Shown here one piece after another: positions 26,834 to 35,589 of a stretch of DNA of 64,000 nucleotides; positions within the stretch are counted from its first letter, which is position 1, and every line of letters begins with the position of its first letter. Source of the DNA: Martinezella lusitana. Its GTDB lineage: Bacteria > Pseudomonadota > Alphaproteobacteria > Rhizobiales > Rhizobiaceae. The position numbers and the translations under genes were made by a program. Under the pieces are notes generated by a model. The model searched no databases. It saw nothing but the letters and a program-made list of their open reading frames with translations, and had not been told where the DNA came from. The stretch spans positions 1 through 64,000 of the forward strand of contig NZ_FMAF01000017.1 of assembly GCF_900094565.1 (NCBI RefSeq). The letters are read 5' to 3'.

Positions 26834-27368
26834 AATAATCGGGGATCCGGGCAGAGTTCATCCTGTGTTCGGCGAAGCTCGAGATTCATTAGAATGGGAG
26901 CCGGCGCAGTTTCTGGTCGATGTTCGCTTGAAAGCTCTTTGTTCAAAACCTTATAGATTTCAGATGTCGGCCAAACGGGGGTTATGGGTTCAAGTCCATT
27001 CAAGGCGTTCACATTTGACGGCCCAAAAGCGCACTTCTGCGGTCGCTGGTTTAAGAGCGGACCCGCGCGCCGGGGGCTGTCGGTCCCGGTTTCCGGCGTT
27101 GCCGTCGCTATGCTAACCCTCCTGCGGCAACCCTTTTGACCGGTCTTGTGGGAGGCGAACGGCTTTCGCGGTTCCCGCTACAGCTGGTGTGCCCTTTATA
27201 TTCTGGACGTTTCTGCCCAACGACCCAAGAGCTGTCACTGCGTGAAACCGTGCGATTATAAACCTTGCTCCCAGGTTGGCTGAACCCGCACCCCACCAAC
27301 AAGGTTGATCTGCCGATCGTGCCGTGTTTTGAAGGTGGAAAATTAGCGGCGAGGCTTTGACAACAGGA
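26834..27368. other. 535-bp region without a recognisable gene
   Basis: Only short, poorly biased open frames are present on either strand. I see no tRNA, repeat array or clear terminator here. Confidence 0.4.
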
Positions 27369-28349
27369 ATGGCAGAACAGTTTGACATGTTTTCGGAGCA
27401 GGCTCCGCGCGACCATGCGGTCACGCGTGGCTCCTCCAAATCCGTCAAACCCGACAAGCATACCATCCCCCTTAGTGAGGACGACATGGTCCGACATCTG
27501 TCGGAGACAGGCCGATATCGGATCCTGCAGAAACTCGTGCCGCGCGCGATCGCGCCAGTCCCCCGGCCAGGGTACCCGCTCAAGGGCATCATTCTCGACA
27601 CCGAGACCACGGGCCTCAATGCTCGCAAGGATGAGATCATCGAGATCGGCGTGATCGCTTTCACCTTCGATGCAACAGGAAGTATCGGTGACGTGACCGG
27701 CATGTATGGCGGATTACGGCAGCCGAGCGTTTCCATTCCCGCTGAGATCACCAGGCTCACCGGGATTACCGACGATATGGTCGCCGGGCAGTCAATCGAT
27801 ATGGCGGCGTTGCGGGCGCTGATTGGGGCTGCCGATCTGCTGATCGCCCACAATGCCGGTTTCGACCGGCCATTCTGCGAGGCCTTTTCTCGCCTGTTCT
27901 CCGGCAAGGCCTGGGCTTGCTCCAACTCCGAGATCGACTGGTCGTCGCGGGGATATGAAGGCACCAAGCTCGGATATCTGCTCGGGCAAGCAGGATATTT
28001 TCATGAGGGTCATCGCGCGGTCGACGATTGCTTTGCGCTTCTGGAGGTTCTGGCCCGCGAAGTGGACGGATCGGTTTCCACCGCTTTTGCCGAGCTCTAT
28101 GAAGCAAGCCAGAGATCGCGTGTCCGGATCTTTGCAGAGAACAGCCCGTTCGACATGAAGGACCAGCTGAAGGCGCGAGGCTATCGCTGGTCCGACGGAA
28201 GTGACGGTCGTCCCAAATCCTGGTGGATCGAGGTTGGAGAAGAGGCGCTCGATGATGAGCTCCGCTATCTCAGGGCCGAAATCTACCGTTATCCAGACGC
28301 CGATCCTCCAATCAAACGCCTCACTGCCTTCGACCGATTCCGGGCCTGA
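27369..28349 (+). CDS. DnaQ-like DEDDh 3'-5' exonuclease
   Basis: The 326-residue protein contains an RNase T/DnaQ-type domain: Exo I LDTETTGL (~residue 78), Exo II HNAGFDRPF (~166) and Exo III HRAVDDC (~220), so all four acidic residues and the His are present. The domain cleaves single-stranded DNA or RNA from 3' ends. A C-terminal ~100-residue extension (KDQLKARGYRWSDG...) resembles small domains found beside such plasmid exonucleases. Start at ATG 27369. Confidence 0.82.
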   Translation: MAEQFDMFSEQAPRDHAVTRGSSKSVKPDKHTIPLSEDDMVRHLSETGRYRILQKLVPRAIAPVPRPGYPLKGIILDTETTGLNARKDEIIEIGVIAFTFDATGSIGDVTGMYGGLRQPSVSIPAEITRLTGITDDMVAGQSIDMAALRALIGAADLLIAHNAGFDRPFCEAFSRLFSGKAWACSNSEIDWSSRGYEGTKLGYLLGQAGYFHEGHRAVDDCFALLEVLAREVDGSVSTAFAELYEASQRSRVRIFAENSPFDMKDQLKARGYRWSDGSDGRPKSWWIEVGEEALDDELRYLRAEIYRYPDADPPIKRLTAFDRFRA

Positions 28350-28517
28350 TGACCCCTTCAGCCCCTCTCTGATTGGACCCATGCTTTGAGCACATGGCCG
28401 ACCTGAGACCTTGTGCCTTATCGACGGGCGGGCAGGGGCCAATATCCCAATCATCGAAACGACGTTGGGACCAAGCATGGTTGCTGGCGTCAAGAGACCT
28501 CACGAAAGGGGATCATC

Positions 28518-28664
28518 ATGAACGTAGCACGCTCTTTCAACACTTGGCGCAAGTATCGTCAGACCGTTAGCGAACTTGGCCGCATGAGCTCGCGCGAGCT
28601 GCAGGACCTCGGCATCGATCGCGCCGACATTCATAGCGTGGCCCGCGCATCGGTTGCTCGCTAA
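28518..28664 (+). CDS. DUF1127 small protein
   Basis: A 48-residue basic protein, MNVARSFNTWRKYRQTVSEL, followed by GRMSSRELQDLGIDRADIHSVAR: the DUF1127 core (L...s.ReL.DiGi.R.di). AAGGGG precedes the ATG. In Rhodobacter a DUF1127 protein (CcaF1) binds RNA and is encoded directly upstream of the CcsR sRNAs with CCUCCUCCC loops; the same neighbour is present here (28843-28997). Confidence 0.85.
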   Translation: MNVARSFNTWRKYRQTVSELGRMSSRELQDLGIDRADIHSVARASVAR

Positions 28665-28696
28665 GCGACTGTTTCCAAGCCAAGCTGAATGACGAC

Positions 28697-28723
28697 ACGC
28701 CCGCTGATGACGCGGGCGTTTCT
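28697..28723 (+). terminator. Terminator-like hairpin after the DUF1127 gene
   Basis: ACGCCCGC (28697-28704) pairs with GCGGGCGT (28712-28719) over a 7-base loop and is followed by TTTCT. It may end most DUF1127 transcripts, with readthrough into the sRNA cluster, or act as a processing site. Confidence 0.6.
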
Positions 28724-28842
28724 GTGTCTGGCCGCCGCGAGGCGCTGCGCTGGAGATCTATCTGAGGCCGTGTATTTTTCGCATGGCTGCACTGCAGCAA
28801 AGTCTATTTAATGTGCGGACGGAATGGGTATTCTGGTTTTCA

Positions 28843-28997
28843 TCGAAGCGATGCACCTCCTCCCGCAGAGCTTTGATTTCAGACGGCCCACTCCTCCTCC
28901 CAGGGCGCGTCTGTCGGAACAGCGGCGCTCCTCCTCCCAGCCGTTGTTCGGTTCTTTTCGAAAAGCCTGCCGCACCTCCTCCCGCGGCAGGCTTTTT
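28843..28997 (+). ncRNA. Four-hairpin CCTCCTCCC anti-SD sRNA cluster (CcsR/cuckoo type)
   Basis: Four consecutive stem-loops each expose CCTCCTCCC in the loop: stems TCGAAGC/GCTTTGA plus TGC/GCA (28843-28876), CAGACG+GCCC/GGGC+CGTCTG (28880-28913), GAACAGCGGC/GCCGTTGTTC (28917-28949), and GCCTGCCGC/GCGGCAGGC with flanking A and T runs (28961-28997). The loops match the anti-Shine-Dalgarno sequence of 16S rRNA. The fourth hairpin ends in TTTTT and is the intrinsic terminator. Stem sequences differ completely while loops are identical, so selection is on the loops. Known relatives are the CcsR sRNAs of Rhodobacter and the wider alphaproteobacterial cuckoo family; four hairpins may mean two two-hairpin sRNAs in tandem. 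Confidence 0.85.
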
Positions 28998-29015
28998 CGT
29001 TTTGGGCAGGGGCAA

Positions 29016-29261
29016 TCACGGGAGCGACCGCTTGCATCGCGCCAGCACGATCACCACAACGCCGACCAGAGCTCCCCGATAAATCCAGGGCGACTGATCG
29101 ATCATGAAGCTCTCGGCCGGATATGGCAAATACCCGCTGCCCTGACCCATCCAGAGCAGACCGATCAGAACGAGTAGTCCTCCTAAAACATACCCGTGCG
29201 GCTCTGGTCGAGCATTTTGCCGAGGGAAAACTGGTGCATCCGGCAGCGCTGCTTGCGCCAT
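29016..29261 (-). CDS. Small membrane protein, rhizobial hypothetical
   Basis: The 81-residue frame contains two hydrophobic segments (GYVLGGLLVLIGLLWMGQGS and YRGALVGVVVIVLA) around a conserved-looking YLPYPAESFMIDQSPW loop. It looks like a genuine small inner-membrane protein, although the N-terminal ~22 residues may not belong. It overlaps a plus-strand frame, and both cannot easily be used over the full overlap. Confidence 0.5.
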   Translation of the reverse strand: MAQAALPDAPVFPRQNARPEPHGYVLGGLLVLIGLLWMGQGSGYLPYPAESFMIDQSPWIYRGALVGVVVIVLARCKRSLP

Positions 29262-29407
29262 CAGCTGAAGACGTGCGGTCGTGGGCCGGAAGCTACACCA
29301 TCACCATCACCGGCGAAACCTGGAAGCCTTACGAGCGCACGGTCGAACAGCCCGCGAACTCGGTCGGCAGACAAGCCGCGACTGCCCAGATGTCAGCCTT
29401 CGAGTAG
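29123..29407 (+). CDS. Possible small or truncated protein, unknown
   Basis: From about residue 25 the frame has good coding character (VEHFAEGKLVHPAALLAPSA then SYTITITGETWKPYERTVEQ) and a strong intrinsic terminator follows its stop by 8 bp, which argues that it is or was transcribed. The first third is antisense to a membrane protein gene, so this is probably the 3' remnant of a longer gene. The family is not recognised. Confidence 0.35.
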   Translation: MANTRCPDPSRADRSERVVLLKHTRAALVEHFAEGKLVHPAALLAPSAEDVRSWAGSYTITITGETWKPYERTVEQPANSVGRQAATAQMSAFE

Positions 29408-29414
29408 CCGAGCC

Positions 29415-29440
29415 GCGGGGCTCAGGCCCCGCTTTTCTCC
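29415..29440 (+). terminator. Intrinsic terminator
   Basis: GCGGGGC and GCCCCGC flank a TCAG loop (29415-29432) and are followed by TTTTCT. It lies just after the frame ending at 29407. Confidence 0.75.
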
Positions 29441-29472
29441 AATGCCCGCAACGCCGTTGCGACCTGCTTCTG

Positions 29473-29506
29473 AAAAGAAAAAAGGGCCGACGGAAAACCG
29501 CGGCCC
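29473..29506 (-). terminator. Intrinsic terminator on the minus strand
   Basis: GGGCCG+CGG pairs with CCG+CGGCCC over an AAAA loop (29484-29506). On the minus strand the hairpin is followed by a T-rich run (complement of 29473-29483). It would terminate leftward transcripts coming from the gene at 29719; the ~210 bp between contain no clear gene. Confidence 0.7.
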
Positions 29507-29718
29507 ATAAAGTGTGAAGGTCATGGACCTCCAGAGGGGAACAGCTGCTGCGGCGGAACTGGGAGGAAGCCGCCATGTGCATCAGCTGAAGTCTGTATGC
29601 CCTATTTTTCATCATGCTGCACCTAATTTTTGTGCAGTGCAGCTATGCGATCGCGGCTTGGGTGACCGCGATCCCTCCCGCCTGCATCTTTCGCTTCGAC
29701 AGGCCATTCCAGCCAACC

Positions 29719-30387
29719 CTACCAGGTGATCAAGGGTGACCTATGTAGCCACCGATCCGTGGTGACTTGATCCAGCACGAAGGTCGCAACGTCTTCGCGC
29801 GAAATGGAGCCTCCGCGGAACTGGTTCAAATCCGTGAGCGTCTGGATCGTGTTGTGACGAGGCTTGTTGTTGAGAACTGAAGGACGGACGATGGTCCAAT
29901 CCAGATCGCTGCCCTTGATGATTGCCTCCTGACGGTCCTTGTCGGCGTAAACCTTGCGCAGAAGCAGAGGGAAGATCAGCTTGTCGAAGAGGAAACCGCC
30001 GTGTCCTGCGCTGTCGCCAGCGCCCATACCGGTGATGGCGACGAGACGCGCGACGCGCTCTGCCTTCATGGCGCTGACAAGCGCTCGGGTCGCGGTCGAA
30101 AGAAGCGTGACTTCGCGAAACGGACTTGCGGGTGTGCCGAGCGCGCTAATCACGGCATCGCGACCCTTGACGGCCTGGCGCAACACCTTCTCGTCACGGG
30201 CGTCTCCAACGGCGATCTTCGCTCCCTTCATGTCTGCGGCCTTTTCCGGCGAGCGCACCAGGAGGGTGACATCGTAGCCGCGGCTGACGGCCTGGTTGAC
30301 GATGTGACGGCCGGTTGGCCCAGTTGCGCCGAGGATCAGGATCTTCGGCGCAGCGGCCAGAGTTGTATCAGTCGTAAACGTGGTCAT
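29719..30387 (-). CDS. NAD(P)-binding oxidoreductase (atypical SDR)
   Basis: A 222-residue single-domain Rossmann protein with KILILGATGPTGRHIVNQAV near the N-terminus and ...LVRSPEKAADMKGAKIAVGD, typical of atypical SDRs of the NmrA/BVR-B group. A catalytic Tyr-Lys motif is not obvious, so it may sense or use NAD(P)H rather than be a classical dehydrogenase. It is the last of three leftward genes beginning with the NmrA-like gene at 31836. Confidence 0.8.
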   Translation of the reverse strand: MTTFTTDTTLAAAPKILILGATGPTGRHIVNQAVSRGYDVTLLVRSPEKAADMKGAKIAVGDARDEKVLRQAVKGRDAVISALGTPASPFREVTLLSTATRALVSAMKAERVARLVAITGMGAGDSAGHGGFLFDKLIFPLLLRKVYADKDRQEAIIKGSDLDWTIVRPSVLNNKPRHNTIQTLTDLNQFRGGSISREDVATFVLDQVTTDRWLHRSPLITW

Positions 30388-30456
30388 TGTTGTGCTCCTC
30401 TTGGAAAGCAGGCGCCTCTCAGGAGGCCGCCCTGTTGGGTTGGATGCTGGTGATAA

Positions 30457-30930
30457 TCAGAGCCGGCCCTCTGCGAGAAGTTCGCGGGTCCGCTTCAGCG
30501 TCGACAGCAGGGCCGATCTGTAGCCCTTGTCGCTGTCGAACTGCGTCTGCTCGGCCTGTTCCTCTGGGCCGCCAGGTTCCTTACCGCGCAGGCCGAGGTA
30601 GCAGTAGAATTTCAGCTGCAGGGCGCCGGCTTCGTCCTCGAACAGCTCATTAATAATGGCGCCTTCGCGTGGGCCGGTGGCCTGGAAGAAGGTGACCTTG
30701 CTCTGCGGCTCGAGGGTGATGATCTCCCTGATGTCGGAGCCGGCGATGGTGGCTTCGCGCACGAAGTGCGTCGCGCCTTCCTCCACGACGTCGCAGCGGG
30801 TGCAGAGGCCGGGCGGGAGAAAGAGGCGCGCGTCGCGCGCCTTCAGTTCCAGGCCCTTCCAGACCTGCTCCCGGGTGAGTTTTGTTTCGCCTTCCGGATT
30901 CACCGTGACGGTTGTGGTCGAATAGATCAT
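30457..30930 (-). CDS. SRPBCC (AtaL-like) domain protein
   Basis: A 157-residue protein, MIYSTTTVTVNPEGETKLTR followed by EQVWKGLELKARDARLFLPP, fits the AtaL-like/DUF1857 branch of the START/SRPBCC fold, a hydrophobic-ligand pocket often attached to small redox gene clusters. Its chemistry is not established. It lies between two NAD(P)-binding genes in the same direction. Confidence 0.7.
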   Translation of the reverse strand: MIYSTTTVTVNPEGETKLTREQVWKGLELKARDARLFLPPGLCTRCDVVEEGATHFVREATIAGSDIREIITLEPQSKVTFFQATGPREGAIINELFEDEAGALQLKFYCYLGLRGKEPGGPEEQAEQTQFDSDKGYRSALLSTLKRTRELLAEGRL

Positions 30931-30966
30931 GACGATGGTCCTTGTTTAAAATTGTGGGCGCCTGCC

Positions 30967-31836
30967 TCAGGCAGAAGCAGCGGTTTCCAAGGCGAAGTTG
31001 CGATAGGAGCGGAGCGGACGGCCAAGAAGTGACGTCAGTCGCTCGACGTCACCGCCCTCGGGCAGCATTCCGTCGGTCAGGAAGCGCTCGCCCATCAGGC
31101 GCATGTCGTAGGCCATCCAGGCCGGCATGAATGGCTTGAGGTTCTGCTCGAACGCAGCAGTATCGCCACCGCCATAGTTGATCTGGCGAGCGAGAACGTC
31201 CGACCAGATGGCGGCGATGTCCGCTCCGGTGAGGGTGTCTGGACCGACCAAATTGATGCGAGTGAACGGGAGCGGCTGTGCGGCCTGTTCGCGTCGCAGC
31301 AGCTCAATGGCGGCAATCTCCGCAATATCGCGCACGTCGATCATGGCGAGGCCCTTGGTCCCGACGGGCATCGGATAGACGCCGTAGCCAGTGATCACGT
31401 CCTTGATCGTCAGATCGTTCTGGATGAAATAGGCGGGACGCAATATCGTCGCTGCCAAGCCCATCTGCTCGATCATCCGCTCGACGCCGAACTTCCCGGC
31501 GAAATGCGGCACGTTCACGTAGACGTCGGGGTGGATGACCGAGAGATAGACGATCCGTTCGATTCCGGCCGAGCGGGCGACATTGAGCGCGATCAGAGCC
31601 TGGGTGAACTCGTCGGGTACGACCGCATTCAACAAGAACAGTGTGGACACGCCATCGAAGGCACTGCGCAGGGAGTCGACGTCCAGGAAGTCGCCTTTTG
31701 CGACGGAGACACCCGCCGGAAAACTGGACTTCGAGGGATCGCGGACGAGAGCGCGGACATCGGCTCCGCGGTTGACAAGATGTTGAATAACTTGGCCGCC
31801 GATATTGCCTGTGGCGCCGGTAACGAGAATGGTCAT
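30967..31836 (-). CDS. NmrA-like NAD(P)-binding oxidoreductase
   Basis: The 289-residue protein starts MTILVTGATGNIGGQVIQHL, the NmrA/azoreductase-like dinucleotide loop, and keeps a long C-terminal domain with RDIAEIAAIELL. A GGAGAT site fixes ATG 31836; the open frame to 31923 is not needed. It is divergent from a LysR gene, the standard arrangement for LysR control of this three-gene group. Substrate unknown. Confidence 0.82.
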   Translation of the reverse strand: MTILVTGATGNIGGQVIQHLVNRGADVRALVRDPSKSSFPAGVSVAKGDFLDVDSLRSAFDGVSTLFLLNAVVPDEFTQALIALNVARSAGIERIVYLSVIHPDVYVNVPHFAGKFGVERMIEQMGLAATILRPAYFIQNDLTIKDVITGYGVYPMPVGTKGLAMIDVRDIAEIAAIELLRREQAAQPLPFTRINLVGPDTLTGADIAAIWSDVLARQINYGGGDTAAFEQNLKPFMPAWMAYDMRLMGERFLTDGMLPEGGDVERLTSLLGRPLRSYRNFALETAASA

Positions 31837-31946
31837 GGGAGTATCTCCGGGTTGGTTGGTTTCGCTTGACACCCGGAATATGGATGGTTCATTGATGGCC
31901 CGATAGATCGTTAATTTGGACACTCCGTCTCACAGGTGGAACATTC

Positions 31947-32837
31947 ATGGACCTCCTCGCTCTTGCCGATTTCAATCTCGTTGCGCGCCATGGTGGCTTT
32001 GGCAAAGCAGCGCGAGCCTCCGGCCGTCCGAAGGCGACCCTGTCGCGACGGGTAACAGAACTTGAGGCTGCCCTTGAGCTTCGGCTGTTCGAGCGTGGCC
32101 TGCGCAACCTAAAGCTCACCGAGGAGGGACGTGCCCTGCACGTGCGGACAGCCGCTCTCCTTACGGAACTTGATGAGACGGCAGCCAGTATCGCTTCCGG
32201 CGCGGAAAAGCCGCGTGGCAGGTTGCGGATCAGCGCGCCACTCTTATTGTCCCAGACCGCCATGGGAAAGATCGCCGCAGGTTTCGCGTTGAAACATCCA
32301 GATGTGAGACTGGAAATCACCACTGACGACAGAGCCGTGGACATGATCGAGGAAGGCTATGATCTGGTCATCCGGGTCAACCCGGAACCAGACGAAGCCC
32401 TCGTCGGCCGAGTCTTCCTGCGCGACCGGCTCGTTGTCGTTGCAAGCCCCGAGCTTATCCGCCCGGTTGGAGACGCTCCAGTGCCGGGCGTAGTGCGAGG
32501 TGCAGGTCATCGGCAGACCTGGAAATGCACGACATCAGCAGGGTCAGCGACATTCAGTATCGAGCCAGTCCTTGCATTGTCGTCGATCATCATGGTGCGG
32601 GATGCGGTACGGGTAGGTGTCGGCGCTGCACGCCTGCCGATCTCGCTGGTGAGCCACGATCTTGCTGACGGCACGTTGCTACATTGGGGAGATATTGAGG
32701 AATCGGAGGTCGCGCTATGGGCACTCTACCCATCCCGGCGACTGCTGAGCGCTCGCGTGTCGGCGTTCCTGGACTACCTGAAGCAGGCTTTTCCCAACGG
32801 AACGCCGGACGAACTGTCTGCTTATATTGGCAGGTAG
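31947..32837 (+). CDS. LysR-family regulator
   Basis: A 296-residue LysR-type regulator: helix-turn-helix in FNLVARHGGFGKAARASGRP...LSRRVTELEAAL (residues ~9-45) and a periplasmic-binding-like effector domain from ~90. It is divergent from the NmrA-like gene, with about 110 bp between starts, and probably controls it and itself. The effector cannot be told from the sequence. Confidence 0.87.
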   Translation: MDLLALADFNLVARHGGFGKAARASGRPKATLSRRVTELEAALELRLFERGLRNLKLTEEGRALHVRTAALLTELDETAASIASGAEKPRGRLRISAPLLLSQTAMGKIAAGFALKHPDVRLEITTDDRAVDMIEEGYDLVIRVNPEPDEALVGRVFLRDRLVVVASPELIRPVGDAPVPGVVRGAGHRQTWKCTTSAGSATFSIEPVLALSSIIMVRDAVRVGVGAARLPISLVSHDLADGTLLHWGDIEESEVALWALYPSRRLLSARVSAFLDYLKQAFPNGTPDELSAYIGR

Positions 32838-32854
32838 TATTATCTGAGCCAGCT

Positions 32855-33754
32855 CTATGCAACTGCGCCTTTCCTGGAATAGGCTCCGGGAGGCATTCCG
32901 ACATGGCGGTTGAACGCGACGCTGAAGGCGCTTGCGGAACCGTAGCCGACACGTTGCGCGATCTCCGCCGTGGCGACATCGTCGCGGAGGAATTCCTTCG
33001 CCAGCGCCATACGCCAGCCGGTCGCGTATTCCATCGGGGGCACGCCAACCTCCCTCCGGAAACGATCGAAGAAGGTCGAACGGGACATGGCGGCATCCCG
33101 CGCGAGTGTTTCCACCGTCATGCTGCGACCTGGATCTGCGTGAATCCGGCGCAAGGTCGGTGCCAGTAGCGGATCGGCCATACCGCGCAGAAGACCGGGC
33201 GGGGCCGCCGCACTTGCTGTTGATCGCAAAGCTTCGATTAACAGCACCTCCAACAACCGGTGAAGCACCATCTCACGCGCTGTACGGTCGGCACTCGTTT
33301 CGTCGTTTATCATCCCCACGAGCATCATCAGTCGCTCTTCGCCTTGGACATGGATGACCTCCGGTAGCAGCGAGACAAGAAGAGCCTTGTCATCCGAGCC
33401 AAAGGCACAATGGCCAACCATCGCCTTGATTTCGGCGGGCGCTTCTGGGTCTCCGAGCCGGAAGACACCCGGGCTGGTCTCAAGACGCTGGGCAAGCGCT
33501 CCGCGCGGCGGCGGTTCCAGGCTGCTCATCGTGAACGAGAAGATTTCCGGAACCAGAACGAAGTCGCCGGCAGTCAAAAGCATCGGCTCACGACCTGTGA
33601 TCGTCATCCGGCAATGGCCTTCGACCACCGCGCAATAAAAGGGGCTTCCAAGTTCCGTGCGCTCGACGAGCCACTGACCGCCGCCTGTCACCAGCTTTGA
33701 GATCGACGGGCTTGGCTTGAGTAGGGAAACGACTTCGGCAACTGGATCGGTCAT
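32855..33754 (-). CDS. AraC-family regulator with cupin N-terminus
   Basis: The 299-residue protein has an N-terminal cupin_6-like domain (FYCAVVEGHCRMTITGREPM...LTAGDFVLVPE) and two C-terminal helix-turn-helices (MTVETLARDAAMSRSTFFDR and ATAEIAQRVGYGSASAFSVAF). It is divergent from the SDR gene at 33853 with ~100 bp between, so that SDR-hydrolase pair is the likely target. Confidence 0.87.
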   Translation of the reverse strand: MTDPVAEVVSLLKPSPSISKLVTGGGQWLVERTELGSPFYCAVVEGHCRMTITGREPMLLTAGDFVLVPEIFSFTMSSLEPPPRGALAQRLETSPGVFRLGDPEAPAEIKAMVGHCAFGSDDKALLVSLLPEVIHVQGEERLMMLVGMINDETSADRTAREMVLHRLLEVLLIEALRSTASAAAPPGLLRGMADPLLAPTLRRIHADPGRSMTVETLARDAAMSRSTFFDRFRREVGVPPMEYATGWRMALAKEFLRDDVATAEIAQRVGYGSASAFSVAFNRHVGMPPGAYSRKGAVA

Positions 33755-33852
33755 GGTTTCGGACTTACGCTAAAACATTACGAACAATCAAACATAGCAA
33801 GTCCGAGTCGACTGGTCCATCTCTTGGAAAGTTAATCGTCAGGAGACAGAAC

Positions 33853-34611
33853 ATGCCAAACATCCTCATCACCGGTTGCTCATCCGACTTCGGTCTCGCC
33901 ATCGCGCAAACATTTGTGACGGCAGGATGGGACGTGGTCGCCACCATGCGTACTCCGCGGACCGATCTGATACCCCATAGCGAAAAGCTCAAGATCCTGG
34001 CACTGGACGTGTCCAACGCGGATAGCATCACGAAGGCGGTCGAAGCGGCCGGGCCGATCGATGCTCTGGTCAACAATGCAGGCGTCGGCATGCTCAACGT
34101 ACTGGAAGGCGCCGAAATGTCGAAAATCCGCGAACTGTTCGAAACGAACGTGTTCGGCGCGATGGCGATGACCAAAGCCGTTCTTCCGCACATGCGTATC
34201 CGTCGCTCAGGCGTCATCGTCAACGTCAGCTCCAGCGTCACCATCAAGCCGCTGCCCGCACTCTCCGTCTACAGCGCCAGCAAGGCAGCGCTAAACGCTT
34301 TCACCGAAAGTCTCGCTCTTGAAGCCGCTCTATTCGGAGTGCGTGCGAAACTTGTTCTCCCGGGTTCGGCGCCGACCACAGGGTTCGGCAAAAATGCCGT
34401 CGCCCGTATGGGAATGGATGTCCCCGAGCCGTATAGCGCATTCGTCCACGACTACCTGACAACGCTGCGTTCCGGCACAGAATTCACGACGCCGGAAGAC
34501 GTGGCAGAGGCCGTCTGGCGTGCTGTCACGGAACGGGAAGCGCCGATGAAAACTCCCGCCGGCGCGGATGCGCAAACCTGGTTCCGCGAGGCAGGCCACT
34601 CGGTGGCCTGA
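33853..34611 (+). CDS. Short-chain dehydrogenase/reductase
   Basis: A 252-residue classical SDR with ITGCSSDFGLAIAQTF (cofactor loop), NNAGVG, NVSSSVT and catalytic YSASK (~residue 142). AGGAGACAG precedes ATG. It is followed 40 bp later by an alpha/beta hydrolase, suggesting a two-gene unit under the divergent AraC regulator. The substrate is unknown. Confidence 0.85.
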   Translation: MPNILITGCSSDFGLAIAQTFVTAGWDVVATMRTPRTDLIPHSEKLKILALDVSNADSITKAVEAAGPIDALVNNAGVGMLNVLEGAEMSKIRELFETNVFGAMAMTKAVLPHMRIRRSGVIVNVSSSVTIKPLPALSVYSASKAALNAFTESLALEAALFGVRAKLVLPGSAPTTGFGKNAVARMGMDVPEPYSAFVHDYLTTLRSGTEFTTPEDVAEAVWRAVTEREAPMKTPAGADAQTWFREAGHSVA

Positions 34612-34650
34612 AGACGCTTACCCGGAAATCAATGCTTACGGATCCCGACC

Positions 34651-35589
34651 ATGAACAATCTGATCGGTCTCGCCGAACATATTCCTGCGCCTGAGGCCAC
34701 TCTCACCGTGGCCCATACCCCAATCCGTTTGCCGATGCCCGGCCGCCAACCGCTGGAACTGCGTCTGACCGCACCGGCGACCGGCGGCAACCTTCCCATC
34801 GTACTGCTGTCGCACGGGTTCGGCCCGTCCAACTATATCCCGTCGAAAGACGGTTACGCCCCACTTGCGCAGTTTTGGGCGGAACGGGGTTTCGTGGTGA
34901 TCCAGCCGACGCATGCGAGTTCGCGCGTTGGTGGCTTGCCTTCAGATTCACCCGGCGCGCCGTTCTTCTGGCGCGAGCGCGTCGAGGAGATAAAGGCTAT
35001 TCTCGACCAGTTGCCGGAGGTGGAGCGGCAGGCGCCCGCCATTGCTGGCCGGACGGATCACTCGCGCATCGCCGCGGCCGGTCATTCCTTCGGCGGGCAT
35101 ACCGTTGGCCTCCTGCTAGGCGCGCTGCTGAATGGTGAGGATTTCTCCGATCCACGCATCTCGGCGGGTATCCTGCTGGCTGCTCCCGGACGCGGCGGAA
35201 AGGACATGACTGATGAGAACGCCGCACGGTTTCCGTTCTTCGACGTTGAATTCTCGACGCTGACGATACGCAGCCTTGTCGTTTGCGGTGATGCGGACGA
35301 TCCGCATTTCACCACCCGGGGGCCGGACTGGCATGCGGATGTGTTTCACGATGCGCCGGGCGCAGAAGCGCTGTTGATGTTGCACGGCGTCGGTCACGGG
35401 CTGGGCGGGATCGCCGGGCTTGACGCAAAGGAGACCGAGACCGAGGCGCCTGACGTTCTGGAAGCTTTGAGGCGTCTGACGCTCGCCTGGCTTCAGACAG
35501 TGCTGGGAGCAGATGAAGGTGCATGGCCCGGCGGCTGCCTCGCGCTCAAGGGTAAAGCGGCCCCGCTTGCGGATGTCACGCAAAGCTAG
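34651..35589 (+). CDS. Alpha/beta hydrolase (dienelactone hydrolase/PAF-AH-like)
   Basis: The 312-residue protein has VLLSHGFGP (oxyanion region, ~50), nucleophile elbow AAGHSFGGHT (~146), an Asp in VVCGDADDPH (~213) and His in LHGVGHGLGG (~249), completing a Ser-Asp-His triad. Related to predicted dienelactone hydrolases and platelet-activating-factor acetylhydrolase-like esterases. No signal peptide is seen, so a cytoplasmic esterase is likely. Confidence 0.8.
   Translation: MNNLIGLAEHIPAPEATLTVAHTPIRLPMPGRQPLELRLTAPATGGNLPIVLLSHGFGPSNYIPSKDGYAPLAQFWAERGFVVIQPTHASSRVGGLPSDSPGAPFFWRERVEEIKAILDQLPEVERQAPAIAGRTDHSRIAAAGHSFGGHTVGLLLGALLNGEDFSDPRISAGILLAAPGRGGKDMTDENAARFPFFDVEFSTLTIRSLVVCGDADDPHFTTRGPDWHADVFHDAPGAEALLMLHGVGHGLGGIAGLDAKETETEAPDVLEALRRLTLAWLQTVLGADEGAWPGGCLALKGKAAPLADVTQS

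Noticed and set aside
28841..28997. CCTCCTCCC repeats read as simple low-complexity sequence
   Set aside because: Each copy sits precisely in the loop of a strong, independently paired stem and the last ends in a T run, which fits an RNA cluster and not simple repeats.
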